A stretch of 64,000 nucleotides of DNA from Ascidia mentula (Eukaryota; Chordata; Ascidiacea; Phlebobranchia; Ascidiidae). The notes under the pieces were generated by a model that saw nothing but the letters and a program-made list of their open reading frames with translations, made no database searches and had not been told where the DNA came from. Made by a program: the position numbers and the translations under genes. This document shows, piece after piece, positions 33,410-44,900 of the stretch. The first letter of the stretch is position 1; each line of letters begins with the position of its first letter. Location: contig OX387197.1 in assembly GCA_947561715.1 (NCBI GenBank), forward strand, positions 24,826,266-24,890,265, given 5' to 3'.

Positions 33410-34379
33410 TGTCACGACTGGCCTACAATCCACCCTATCCAGGAAAATATATAAATTTTACCTGTGCCGCAATATGGACAAACCAGGCTTTGAACAAATA
33501 TGATATGAACTGGGTAATTTTCGGTTACTTTGGCGACTTTAATCAGCTGCGGCAATTCGGTTTTATTTCTAAACAGCGGCAAAAACACCAAAACACCCAA
33601 ACGTTTTAACTCAAAAATGTGTGGTTTTTGTTCTTTTAAAGATTGTCTGTAAATAATTTCCGCGACAGGCAATCCAAAGCGTTTTCTGTTTGTCAGGCGA
33701 TGTTTAACACAAACTCGCTTCCTCTTTTTTTCACTCGCTTTCCTCTGTAAAACATTTGGCCAACATAAAAATTTTGGGCAGGCTATAACGACTATTACGG
33801 TATTAAAGTACAATCCCCACTGGGCATGCGATGTTGTAAATCAGTCATGAGCAAACTGTGCCCCACGGGTCAAAATCAATAATGCCTGTTTGATCTTTAC
33901 TTCTGGCCTGCCAGGAGTTGACATAAATTAGTGTTGTAAAGAAAACTATTCATGCTTCAGTAATTTTCCATTTTGATTTTCGTTGTCCATTGGCAGCCTG
34001 CAAAAATTTTCACAATTTCTGACTAAACTTTGAGCTAAATGCTTTACAAAATCACTTTATCACATAAGCCCATATAACTATGCTTCGTTGTAATACCGCA
34101 CTATGGGAAAACATATTACCCAATGCAGTGTTGCAACAAGTCCAGGTGCAACAAACAGACATTGATAAAACAATAGCAAGAGCAAGGTTATTTGTTATGT
34201 TACATTATGAAAAACGGGAACCACATGTCAGTACCTTTTTAACGTGATGAACAGTAGGTTTCATACGTAGAATTATTGGCACGTTGTTTGAGGCCAATAG
34301 AGAACACCAAATGGTATTCAAAGATTGTACGCACCCACCAGGTCTATAAATCTGTGTATACCGTGTATGTAAAACCGTG
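33410..34379. other. Spacer 5' of P3
   Basis: Homologous to the other P-gene 5' flanks (GCCTGCCAGGAGTTGACATA at about 33,907). No gene. Confidence 0.4.
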
Positions 34380-34560
34380 TATGTTTTTTAAACAGTTGCA
34401 AAGGAACATAATGTGGTCATTTCAAACAACGTTTCGACCAATAAGGTTTTTTCAGAGCGGTTGGCGACTGCAGCATTGGACGAGCAAGTTTTCCACTTTG
34501 TAGTAATTTTCAATCAACGTCGATCAGAACATCAAATAATTTTTAAAATACCTGCATTTC
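34380..34560. repeat. Degenerate hammerhead-like element, copy in P3-P4 spacer
   Basis: The GGTCGAAACGTTGTTTG box survives on the minus strand, but the CTGATGA core is replaced by CTGAAAAAACC. Clearly non-functional. It continues into TTTTCAATCAACGTCGATCA. Confidence 0.45.
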
Positions 34561-35058
34561 AATCGCGTTGTCTTGCCTTCTCCATTGACCATTGAAGTCT
34601 CAGAACGCGATTTACTTCGCAGACACACTGTGGATTACAAGGGGAAGGTTTCCATGCCTGGCAAATGATAGCGTCTATTGCTTTGTGGTATTAAATATTC
34701 ATATCGAAATTGTTACTGCTGTGTTCGCCAAACATTTGCTGACTTTATTTTCGGTTAGTTCTGCTAAAATGATACATCAGGTGATTTGACTTCGGCCATA
34801 TTCACCAATGGTCTTTGGGGTCTGATAGCAGACAATTTGCCTGGACGTAATTGAAACTTTGTACAAATTGAATCCCCTGTTATCTTTCCAACAAAGACTC
34901 AGTACAGATTTTGTAGCAGATCCTGTAAGTCCTATATGTCGTTTGCTTTGACGTTGTTCATGATATAAATATTTCGCCTGTGTTAACAAGCATAATCGGT
35001 ATCGCATAAAACACAAACTACGCAGTTTTTACTGCTATTTTTGCTGCCAGGCATACTA

Positions 35059-35237
35059 ATTAATCAAAATCGTTCTTATGGCACTTAAGTTTCTGAAGTT
35101 ATTTAATCGAAACCGACGTTTCGTCTGCCATCCGGCGAGACATCCCCAGGGTTATAACCCGTCGGATGGCAGATGAAACGTCGGTTTCGAATAAATAACT
35201 TCAGAAACTGAAGTGCTAGAAGAACCATTTTGATTAA
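35059..35237. repeat. MITE-like palindromic element
   Basis: Near-perfect inverted arms of about 80 bases. The left, from about 35,059, contains TTTCTGAAGTTATTTAATCG and CCGACGTTTCGTCTGCCATC. The right arm returns the same sequence to about 35,237. The centre is a short CCCCAGGGTTATAACCC hairpin. A left half occurs at about 41,425-41,520 and a scrap at about 38,190-38,235. No coding capacity, so it is a non-autonomous DNA element. Confidence 0.75.
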
Positions 35238-35259
35238 TGCGCAGTTTTTGTGTGTGGTA

Positions 35260-35780
35260 TGTAATATTTTCATTCATTCGTGCTCAACTGTGCGTCAACG
35301 CCAGAAACCATGAGCGGTGATCGGGCTTCCTGCACCGTCTTATATTTACAATGGCACTTCGCAAAACCGCAGAGCCGGCGAAAACATCGCTGTCTGTCTT
35401 TACACCCGTTCCTAACCGCTGTTGTAACAGCAGATAAGGATTGGGTGGAGGGCATTGATTGGCATGCTGTTTGACCGCAACCACGTGCTAGTACACCTCA
35501 ATGTGTACGAATCCTGTTCTAAATGGTTGGCTGTTGTGATATTGCGGAACATTGGAAAACTCCATGCAGTGGGTGTGTATCATGAGTGACGTGTTTGTAA
35601 TATTAAACTAATCAAGCTTCATGCCGAAGGATTGCGCAGCAGACCGTGTCCCGTTGAACTTCCGTACACGAACTTTGGTTTATTTGTTTATTTGTAGTAA
35701 TGCATTCCTTTATATTAAAAAGTTCTGTACAGCGAATAAACCGAATACACAATTGGAAATTATCAATCGTCTCTTTTTTG
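35260..35780. repeat. Shared 3'-flank block of the P array, copy 4
   Basis: The longest copy, including an extra 5' part (GCGTCAACGCCAGAAACCAT) that is also present at about 26,310. Confidence 0.6.
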
Positions 35781-36056
35781 AAACAAGATAATTGCTGAAA
35801 CTATACTGCAGTATTGTAATATAAGACGCAAAGACATAAATATCGTTGTTTTAAAATAAAATACCTTCTCATAATAAATAAACTGACAAAAACAAAAACT
35901 AGAAAAAACCAATAAGGATCCAATTGCAAAATTGCGCCAAATCCTTTTTTAAACATTCGAAGCATAGACGAATAACTTTAGATATATTTATATATTAAGC
36001 AGGTATATAGGTTTGCAAAAATAGCTCTACATAAAGCTTTATTGATGTTAATATGT

Positions 36057-36915
36057 TCAGCGATGGTCACGGTTGCCGTCGTTGTTTTTCTTCCGACTAT
36101 TCTGGAACATGTTCCACTGATTTGATGGTTTTACATATCCACGTGCAAAGGATATTTGAACTAATTGGACAAAAAACATCAATTTAGTGCAGATACAGTA
36201 ATAATTGCCGTGGCATGACATATACACACACTGGCAGTTTAGTAATGTTTTACAAATTTACACAAGACGATAGTTTTTCACATAATATTGGTGAAACACG
36301 CAGCTGAGCCCTCGTCATAATTTTGATAATTTCTGGCACACTTTGTATGTAATATTAAAAAAACTGTGTTTAAAACATATGGCGGCAACTTCTAAATCAG
36401 TATATTACACCTTCCCTGGACGTACTAATTATACTTAACATGTTGGGCGGTTGGAAAATATGTTTGAAACCACATTGATTTGATATCACCAATAATGTTA
36501 GCCCTCTTAAGTTCTTCAGGACGATGTTGTGAATATAATGTTTAAATGAGTTTGTTTAACTTTAACCTGTTCAACCTGCAAAACTGTTCCGTAGGAAAAA
36601 ATAGCACTTACCAAAATATGGATATTTGGGCCATTTGCGATTGTCTTCTTTGGGGCTTTTTGACATGGTCGTCTTTGGGCCATTTGTGATGGTTTTTTTT
36701 GTGGCATTTTGCGATGGTCGTCCTTGGGGCTCTTTGCGATGGTCGTCTTTGGGTTTATTTGCGATGGTCTTCTTTGGGTCTTTTTGCGGTTGTCGTCTTT
36801 GGGCCATTTGCGATGGTCGTCTTTGGGCCGTTTGCGAGGGCTTAGCGGAGGATAAATGTATTGAAACAAGTAAATTAGCCATCACAGTTACGAGAATTAA
36901 CAAGATTAACCTCAT
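36057..36915 (-). CDS. P4: signal peptide plus basic repeats plus conserved tail (135 aa)
   Basis: The two exons 36915-36612 (304 nt) and 36160-36057 (104 nt) join in phase 1 to give 136 codons with TGA. The signal peptide is MRLILLILVTVMANLLVS. About 75 residues of basic repeats follow, switching between the three repeat frames (RRPSQMAQ, KDDHRKEP, KSPKEDNR), and end WPKYPYFG at a GTAAGT donor. The second exon, after TTTTTTGTCCAATTAG, reads VQISFARGYVKPSNQW and ends GNRDHR. The same donor and tail exon occur in P5 and P6, and the donor also in P1. There is no VWA domain. Predicted to be a small secreted cationic protein. Confidence 0.72.
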
Positions 36916-38289
36916 TGTCACGACTGGCCTACAATCCACCCTATCCAGGAAAATATATAAATTTTACCTGTGCCGCAATCTGGACAAACCAGGCTTTGAA
37001 CAAATATGATATGAACTGGATAATTTTCGGTTAATTTGGCGACTTTAATCAGCTGCGGCAATTCGGTTTTTTTTCTAAACAGCGGCAAAATTACCAAAAC
37101 GCCTAAACTTTTTAAGATAAAAAATATGTGGTCTTCGTTCTTTTAAAGATTGTCTATAAATGGTTTCCGACAGGAAATACATGTCGTTTTCTGCTTGTCA
37201 GGCGATGTTTAACACAAATAATGTTTACTCGTTTAAGCCCGTAAAACATTTGGTCCACTAAACATTTTGGTCTGGCTATAGCAAGTATTACGGCATAAAA
37301 GCATAATCCCCATAGGGTATACGATGCTATAAATTAGTCACGTGCAAACTGTGGCCCGCGGGTCAAAATCAATATTGCCTGTTGGATCTTTAATTCTGGC
37401 CTGCCAGGAGTTGACATAAATTAGTGTTGTAAAGAAAACTTTTCATGCTTCAGTAATTTTCCATTCTGATTTTCGTTGTCCATTGGCAGCCTGCAAAAAT
37501 TTTCACAATTTCTGACTAAACTCTGAGATAAACGCTTTACAAAGTCACTTTATCACATAAGCCCATATAACTATGCTTCGTTGTAATACCGCACTATGGG
37601 AAAACATATTAACCAATGCAATGTTGCAACAAGTCCAGGTGCAACAAATAGACATTGATAAAACAATAGCAAGAGCAAGGTGATTTGTTATGTTATATTA
37701 TGAAAAACGGGAATTACCGAATGCGCTCTACACGCCAATACAAACTACCTTCCTTAAACGTCATGAACAGTAGGTTTCATATTAGTAATTATTGGCACGT
37801 TGTTTAAGGCCAATAGAGAACACCAAATGCTATTCAAAAATTGTACGCACCCACGAGGTCTATAAATCTGTGTATACCGTGTATGTGAAACTTTTTTTAA
37901 ACAAATGCAAAGGAACATATGTGGTCAGTGCAAACAACGTTTCGACCTATACTGCTCTGTTCGCTAAACATTTGCTGACTTTATTTTCGGTTAGTTCTGC
38001 TAAAATGATACATCAGGTGATTTGACTTCGGCCATATTCACCAATGGTCTTTGGGGTCTAATAGCTGTCCTGGACGTAATTGAAACTTTGTATAATTTGA
38101 ATCCCCTGTTATCTTTCCAACAAAGACTCAGTACAGATTTTGTAGCAGATCCTATAAGTCCTATATGTCGTTTGTGTGACGTTGTTGATATATATAACTT
38201 CAGAAACTTAAGTGCCAGAAGAACGATTTTAATTAATTAGTATGCCTGGCAGCAAAAATAGCAGTAAAAACTGGGTAGTTTGTGTTTTA
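36916..38289. other. Spacer 5' of P4
   Basis: Duplicate of the P5 5' flank and other 5' flanks. It includes a shortened hammerhead-like scrap (GTTTCGACCTATACTGC at about 37,939) and a MITE scrap near 38,200. No gene. Confidence 0.4.
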
Positions 38290-38700
38290 TGCGATCCCGA
38301 TGAAAACATCGCTGTCTGTCTTTACACCCGTTCCTAACCGCTGTTGTAACATCAGATAAGGATTGGGTGGAGGGCATTGATTGGCATGCTGTTTGACCGC
38401 AACAACGTGCCAGTACAACTCTATGTGTATAAATCCTGTTCTACATGGTTGGCTGTGATGTTGCGCAACATTGGAAAACTCTTTTCAGTGCGTGTGTATC
38501 ATGCGTGACGTGTTTGTGCTATTAAACTCATCAAGCTTCATGCTAAAGGATTACGCAGCAGACCGTGTACCGTTGAACTTCCGCACACGAACTTTGGTAT
38601 ATTTGTTTATTTGTAGTAATGCATTCCTTTATATTAAGAAGTTCTGTACAGCGAATAAACTGAATACACAATTGGAAATTATTAAACGTCGCTTTTGAAA
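38290..38700. repeat. Shared 3'-flank block of the P array, copy 5
   Basis: Follows the P5 C-terminal exon by about 270 bases. On the minus strand a 157-codon frame (39,016-38,543) crosses it and the tail exon in another frame. That frame is broken in P1 and in copy 4, so it is not called. Confidence 0.6.
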
Positions 38701-38972
38701 ACAACATAATTGCTGAAACTATACTGCAGTGTTGTAATATATGACGCAAAGACATAAATATCGTTATTTTAAAATGAAATACCTTCTCGAAATGAATAAA
38801 CTGACAAAAACAATAACTAGAAAAAAACAATAAGGATCTAATTGCAAAATTGCGCCAAATCATTTTATAAACTTTCGAAGCATAGACGAATAACTTTGGA
38901 TATTCATATATTAAGCAGGTATATAGGTTTGCAAAAATAGCTCTACATAAAGCTCTATTGATGTTAATATGT

Positions 38973-39831
38973 TCAGCGATGGTCACGGTTGCCGTCGTTG
39001 TTTTTCTTCCGACCATTCTGGAACATGTTCCACTGATTTGATGGTTTTACATATCCGCGTGCAAAGGATATTTCAACTAATTGGACAAAAAACATCAATT
39101 TAGTGCAGATACAGTAATAAATGCCGTGGCATGACATATACACACACTGGCAGTTTAGTAATGTTTTACAAATTTACACAAGACGATAGTTTTTCACACA
39201 ATATTGGTGAAACACGCAGCTGAGCCCTCGTCATAATTTTGATAATTTCTGGCACACTTTGTATGTAATATTAAAAAAACTGTGTTTAAAACATATGGCG
39301 GCAACTTCTAAATCAGTATATTACACCTTCCCTGGACGTACTAATTATACTTAACATGTTGGGCGGTTGGAAAATATGTTTGAAACCACATTGATTTGAT
39401 ATCACCAATAATGTTAGCCCTCTTAAGTTCTTCAGGACGATGTTGTGAATATAATGTTTAAATGAGTTTGTTTAACTTTAACCTGTTCAACCTGCAAAAC
39501 TGTTCCGTAGGAAAAAATAGCACTTACCAAAATATGGATATTTGAGCCATTTGCGATTGTCTTCTTTGGGGCTTTTTGCGATGGTCGTCTTTGGGCCATT
39601 TGCGATGGTTTTCTTTGTGGCTTTTTGCGATGGTCGTCCTTGGGGCTTTTTCGATGGTCGTCCTTGGGTTTTTTTTGCGATGGTCGTCTTCGGGTCTTTT
39701 TGCGACTGTTGTGTTTGGGCCATTTGCGATGGTCGTCTTTGGGCCGTTTGCGAGGGCTTAGCGGAGGATAAATGTATTGAAACAAGTAAATTAGCCATCA
39801 CAGTTGCGAGAATTAACAAGATTAACCTCAT
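38973..39831 (-). CDS. P5: signal peptide plus basic repeats plus conserved tail (135 aa)
   Basis: The two exons 39831-39528 and 39076-38973 have the same lengths and phase as P4 (304 and 104 nt). The repeat part differs from P4 by scattered substitutions and small compensating indels. It reads partly in another frame (KDPKTTIAKK, RPSQKATKKT) and again ends YPYFG at the donor. The tail exon begins VEISFARGYVKPSNQW and ends GNRDHR. Preservation of total exon length and phase despite indels suggests selection for an open frame. P4 and P5 are recent duplicates, because intron and flanks are also nearly identical. Confidence 0.72.
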
Positions 39832-41514
39832 TGTCACGACTGGCATACAATCCACCCTATCCAGGAAAATACATAAATTTAACCTGTGCCGCAATATGGA
39901 CAAATTAGGCTTTGAACAAATTTGATAAGAACTGGATAATTTACGGTTACTTTGGCGACTTTAATCAGCTGCGGCAATTCGGTCTTCTTTCTAAACAGCG
40001 GCAAAAACACCAAAACGCCTAAACTTTTTAAGTCGAAAATGTGTGGTCTTCGTTCTTTTAAAGATTGTCTATAAATGGTTTCCGACAGGAAATACATGTC
40101 GTTTTCTGCTTGTCAGGCGATGTTTAACACAAATAATGTTTACTCGTTTAAGCCTGTAAAACATTTGGTCCACTAAACATTTTGGTCTGGCTATAGCAAA
40201 TCTCACGGCTTAAAAGCATAATCCCCATAGGGTATACGATACTATAAATCAGGCATGTGCAAACTGTGGCCCGAGTGTCAAAATCAATAATGCCTGTTAG
40301 ATCTTTAATTCTGGCCTGCCAGGAATTGACATGAATTAGTGTTGTTTAAGAAAATTATTAATGCTTCAGTAATTGTCCATTCTGATTTTTGTTGTCCGTT
40401 GGTAGTCTGTAAAAATTTTCACAATTTCTGACTCAACTTTCAGCTAAACGCTTTGCAAGGTCACTTTATCACGCAAGCCCATATAAACTATGCTTCGTTG
40501 TAATACCACACTATGGGAGAAACACATTTACCAATGCAGTGCTGCCAAAATTGCAGCTGCAACAAACAGACATTGATAAAACAATAGCAAGAGCAAGGTA
40601 ATTTGTTATGTTATATAATGAAAAACGGGAATTACCGAATGCGCTCTACACGCCAGTATACCTTCCTTAAACGTGATGAACAGTGGGTTTCATATGTGGA
40701 ATTATTGGCACGTTGTTTAAGGCCAATAGATAACACCAATCCGTGTATGTGAAACTTTTTTTAAACAATTGCAAAGGAACATATGTGGTCAGTGCAAACA
40801 ACGTTGGTGACTGCAGCATTGGACGAGCAAGTTTTCCACTTTGTGGTAATTTTCAATTAACGTCGATCAGAACATCAAATAATTTTTAAAATGCTCGCAT
40901 TTCAATCGCGTTGTCTTGCCTTCACCATTGACACACGTCTCAGAACGCGTTTAAACTTCAGTGCAGGTGCAGACAAACGGTCACATTGTGGATTATAAGG
41001 GGAAGGTTTCCATGCCTGGCAAATGATAGCGTCCATCGCTTTGTATTTTGTTTGGTATTAAATATTCATATCGAAATTGTTACTGCTGTGTTCGCCAAAC
41101 ATTTGCTGACTTTATTTTCGGTTAGTTCTGCTAAAATGATACATCAGTTGATTTGACTTCGGCCATATTCACCAATGGTCTTTGGGGTCTAATAGCTGTC
41201 CTGGACATAATTGAAACTTTGTATAATTTGAATCCCCTGTTATCTTTCCAACAAAGACTCAGTACAGATTTTGTAGCAGATCCTGTAAGTCCTATTTGTC
41301 GTTTGTTTGACGTTGTTGATATATATATATCGCCTGTGTTAACAAGCATCATCGGTATCGCATAAAACACAAACTACCCAGTTTTTACTGCTATTTTTGC
41401 TGCCAGGCATACTAATTAATCAAAATCGTTCTTCTTGCACTTAAGTTTCTGAAGTTATTTATTCGAAACCGACATTTCATCTGCCATGCGGCGAGACTTG
41501 CTCAGGGTTATAAC
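39832..41514. other. Spacer 5' of P5
   Basis: Same class of flank as 36,916-38,289. A hammerhead-like scrap with a deletion through the core lies at about 40,795 (GCAAACAACGTTGGTGACTG). Half of the MITE-like palindrome is at about 41,425-41,520. No gene. Confidence 0.4.
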
Positions 41515-41740
41515 CCGCCGGGTGGGTGTGTATTATTCGTGACGTTTTTGTGCTGTTAAACTAATCAAGCTTCAGGCTAAAGGATTACGCAGCAAACCGT
41601 GCCCCGTTGAACTTCCGTACACAAACTTTGGTATATTTGTTTATTTGTAGTAATGCATTCCTTTATATTAAGAAGTTCTGTACAGCGAATAAACTGAATA
41701 CACAATTGGAAATTATTAAACGTCGCTTTTGAAAACAACA
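41515..41740. repeat. Shared 3'-flank block of the P array, copy 6
   Basis: A shortened copy that begins inside the block at GGGTGTGTATTATTCGTGAC, directly after the half MITE, so the MITE insertion or a later deletion removed its start. Confidence 0.55.
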
Positions 41741-41991
41741 TAATTGCTGAAACTATACTGCAGTGTTGTAATACAAGACGCAAAGACATAAATATCGTTA
41801 TTTTAGAATGAAATACCTTCTCGAAATGAATAAACAGACAAAAACAAAAACTAGAAAAACCTGCAAAATTGCGCCAAATCCTTTTTTAAACTTTCGAAGC
41901 ATAGACGAATAACTTTAGATATTCATATATTAAGCAGGTATATAGGTATGCAAAAATAGCTCTACATAAAGCTCTATTGATGTTAATATGT

Positions 41992-44900
41992 TCAGCGATG
42001 GTCACGGTTGCCGTCGTTGTTTTTCTTCCGACCATTCTGGAACATGTTCCACTGATTTGATGGTTTTACATATCCGCGTGCAAAGGATATTTCAACTAAT
42101 TGGACAAAAAACATCAATTTAGTGCAGATACAGTAATAAATGCCGTGACATGGCATAAACACACACTGGCAGTTTAGTAATGTTTCACAAATTTACACAA
42201 GACGATAGTTTTTTCACATATTATTGGTGAAACACGCAGCTGAGCCCTCGTCATAATTTTGATAATTGCTGGCATACCTTGTATGTATTATTACCAAAAA
42301 TCGTAAATCAGTATATTACACCTTCCCTGGACGTATTAAATATACTTAACATGTTGGGCGGTTGGAAAATATGTTTGAAACCACATTGATTTGATGTCAC
42401 CAATTATGTTAGCCCTCTTAAGTTTCTCAGGACCATTGTCTGGTTTTGTTTTTAACTTTAACCTGTTCAACCTGCAAAACTGTTCCGTAGGAAAAAATAG
42501 CACTTACCAAAATTTGGATATTTTGGCCATTTGCGATGGTGGTCTTTGAGCCATTTGCGAAGGTCGCCTTTGGGCCATTTGCGATGGTGGTCTTTGAGCC
42601 ATTTGCGAAGGTCGACTTTGGGCCAACTTGTGGTTGTCGGAAGTGCAGTAGTTTTTGATTTCAGTTGACTTGTGGTTGTCGATGGGGCAGTCGTTTTCGT
42701 TTTCAGTTGACTTGTGGTTGTCGGTGGGGCAGTCGTTTTCGTATTCAGTTGACTCGTGGTTGTCGGAGGTGCAGTAGTTTTTGTTTTCAGTTGAACTGTG
42801 GTTGTCGGTGGGACAGTAATTACTGTTTTCGGTTGGCTCGTGGTTGTCGGAGGTACAGTAGTGTTCGTTTTCAGTTGACTTGTGGTTGTCGATGGTGCAG
42901 TCGTTATTGTTTTAGGTAGACTTGTGGTTGTCGGTGGTGCAGTCGTTTTCGTTTTCAGTTGACTTGTGGTTGTCGGTGGTGCAGTCGTTTTCGTTTTCAG
43001 TTGACTTGTGGTTGTCGATGGGGCAGTCGTTTTCGTTTTCAGTTGACTTGTGGTTGTCGGTGGGGCAGTCGTTTTCGTTTTCAATTGACTTGTGGTTGTC
43101 GATGGGGCAGTAGTGTTTGTTTTCAGTAGACTTGTGGTTGTCGGTGGGGCAGTAGTGTTTGTTTTCAGTTGACTTGTCGTTGTCGATGGGACAGTAGTTA
43201 CTGTTTTCGGTTGGCTCGTGGTTGTCGGTAGTGTAGTCGTTTTTGTTTTCAGTTGACTTGTGGTTGTCGGTGGTGCAGTCGTTTTCGTTTTCAGTTGACT
43301 TGTGGTTGTCGGTGGTGCAGTCGTTTTCGTTTTCAGTTGACTTGTGGTTGTCGGTGGTGCAGTCGTTTTTGTTTTCAGTTGACTTGTGGTTGTCGGTGGA
43401 GCAGTAGTGTTTGTTTTCAGTTGTCTTGTCGATGTCGATGGGGCAGACGCTTTTGTTTTCAGTTGAATTGTGGTTGACGGTGGTGCAGTCGCTTTTGTTT
43501 TCAGTTCAATTGTGGTGGTCGGTGGGGCAGTAGTGTTTGTTTTCAGTTGACTTGTGGTTGTCGATGGGGCAGTAGTTTTCGTTTTCAGTTGACTTGTGGT
43601 TGTCGGTGGAGCAGTCGTTTTTGTTTTCAGTTGACTTGTGGTTGTCGGTGGTGCAGTCGTTTTTGTTTTCAGTTGACTTGTGGTTGTCGGTGGTGCAGTC
43701 GTTTTCGTTTTCAGTTGACTTGTGGTTGTCGGTGGTGCAGTCGTTTTTGTTTTCAGTTGACTTGTGGTTGTCGGTGGAGCAGTAGTGTTTGTTTTCAGTT
43801 GACTTGTCGATGTCGATGGGGCAGTCGCTTTTGTTTTCAGTTGACTTGTGGTTGTCGGTGGAGCAGTAGTGTTTGTTTTCAGTTGACTTGTCGATGTCGA
43901 TGGGGCAGTCGCTTTTGTTTTCAGTTGAATTGTGGTTGTCGGTGGTGCAGTAGTGTTTGTTTTCAGTTGACTTGTGGTTGTCGATGGGGCAGTAGTTTTC
44001 GTTTTCAGTTGACTTGTGGTTGTCGGTGGTGCAGTCGTTTTTGTTTTCAGTTGAATTGAGGTTGTCGGTGGGGCAGTAGTGTTTGTTTTCAGTTGACTTG
44101 TCGTTGTCGATGGGGCAGTCGCTTTTGTTTTCAGTTGAATTGTGGTTGTCGATGGGGCAGTAGTGTTTGTTTTCAGTTGACTTGTGGTTGTCGATGGGGC
44201 AGTCGTTTTCGTTTTCAGTTGACTTGTGGTTGTCGGTGGTGCAGTCGTTTTTGATTTCAGTTGACTTGTGGTTGTCGGTGGGGCAGTAGTGTTTGTTTTC
44301 AGTTGACTTGTCGTTGTCGATGGGACAGTCGCTTTTGTTTTCAGTTGAATTGTGGTGGTCGGTGGGGCAGTAGCGTTTGTTTTCAGTTGACTTGTGGTTG
44401 TCGATGGGGCAGTAGTTTTCGTTTTCAGTTGACTTGTGGTTGTCGGTGGTGCAGTCGTTTCCGTTTTCAGTTGACTTGTGGTTGTCGGTGGTGCAGACGT
44501 TTTTGTTTTCAGTTGACTTGTGGTTGTCGGTGGGGCAGTCGTTTTTGTTTTCAGTTGACTTGTGGTTGTCGGTGGTGCAGTCGTTTCCGTTTTCAGTTGA
44601 CTTGTGGTTGTCGGTGGTGCAGTCGTTTTCGTTTTCAGTTGACTTGTGGTTGTCGGTGGTGCAGTCGTTTTTGTTTTCAGTTGACTTGTGGTTGTCGGTG
44701 GGGCAGTAGTGTTTGTTTTCAGTTGACTTGTGGTTGTCGGTGGGGCAGTAGTGTTTGTTTTCAGTTGACTTGTGGTTGTCGATGGGGCAGTCGTTTTTGT
44801 TTTCAGTTGAATTGTGGTTGTCGGTGGGGCAGTAGTGTTTGTTTTCAGTTGAATTGTGGTTGTCGGTGTGGCAGTAGTGTTTGTTTTCAGTTGACTTGTG

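Noticed and set aside
35101-35200. Hammerhead search in the 35.1-kb palindrome (GATGAAACG, CGAAACC boxes)
   Set aside because: There is no CTGATGA core and the GATGA and GAAAC boxes are not in the required arrangement. The palindrome explains the pairing.
38543-39016. 157-codon minus-strand frame across the P5 tail exon and 3'-flank block
   Set aside because: It uses a different frame from the conserved tail peptide and is interrupted in the parallel copies at 19 kb and 36 kb.
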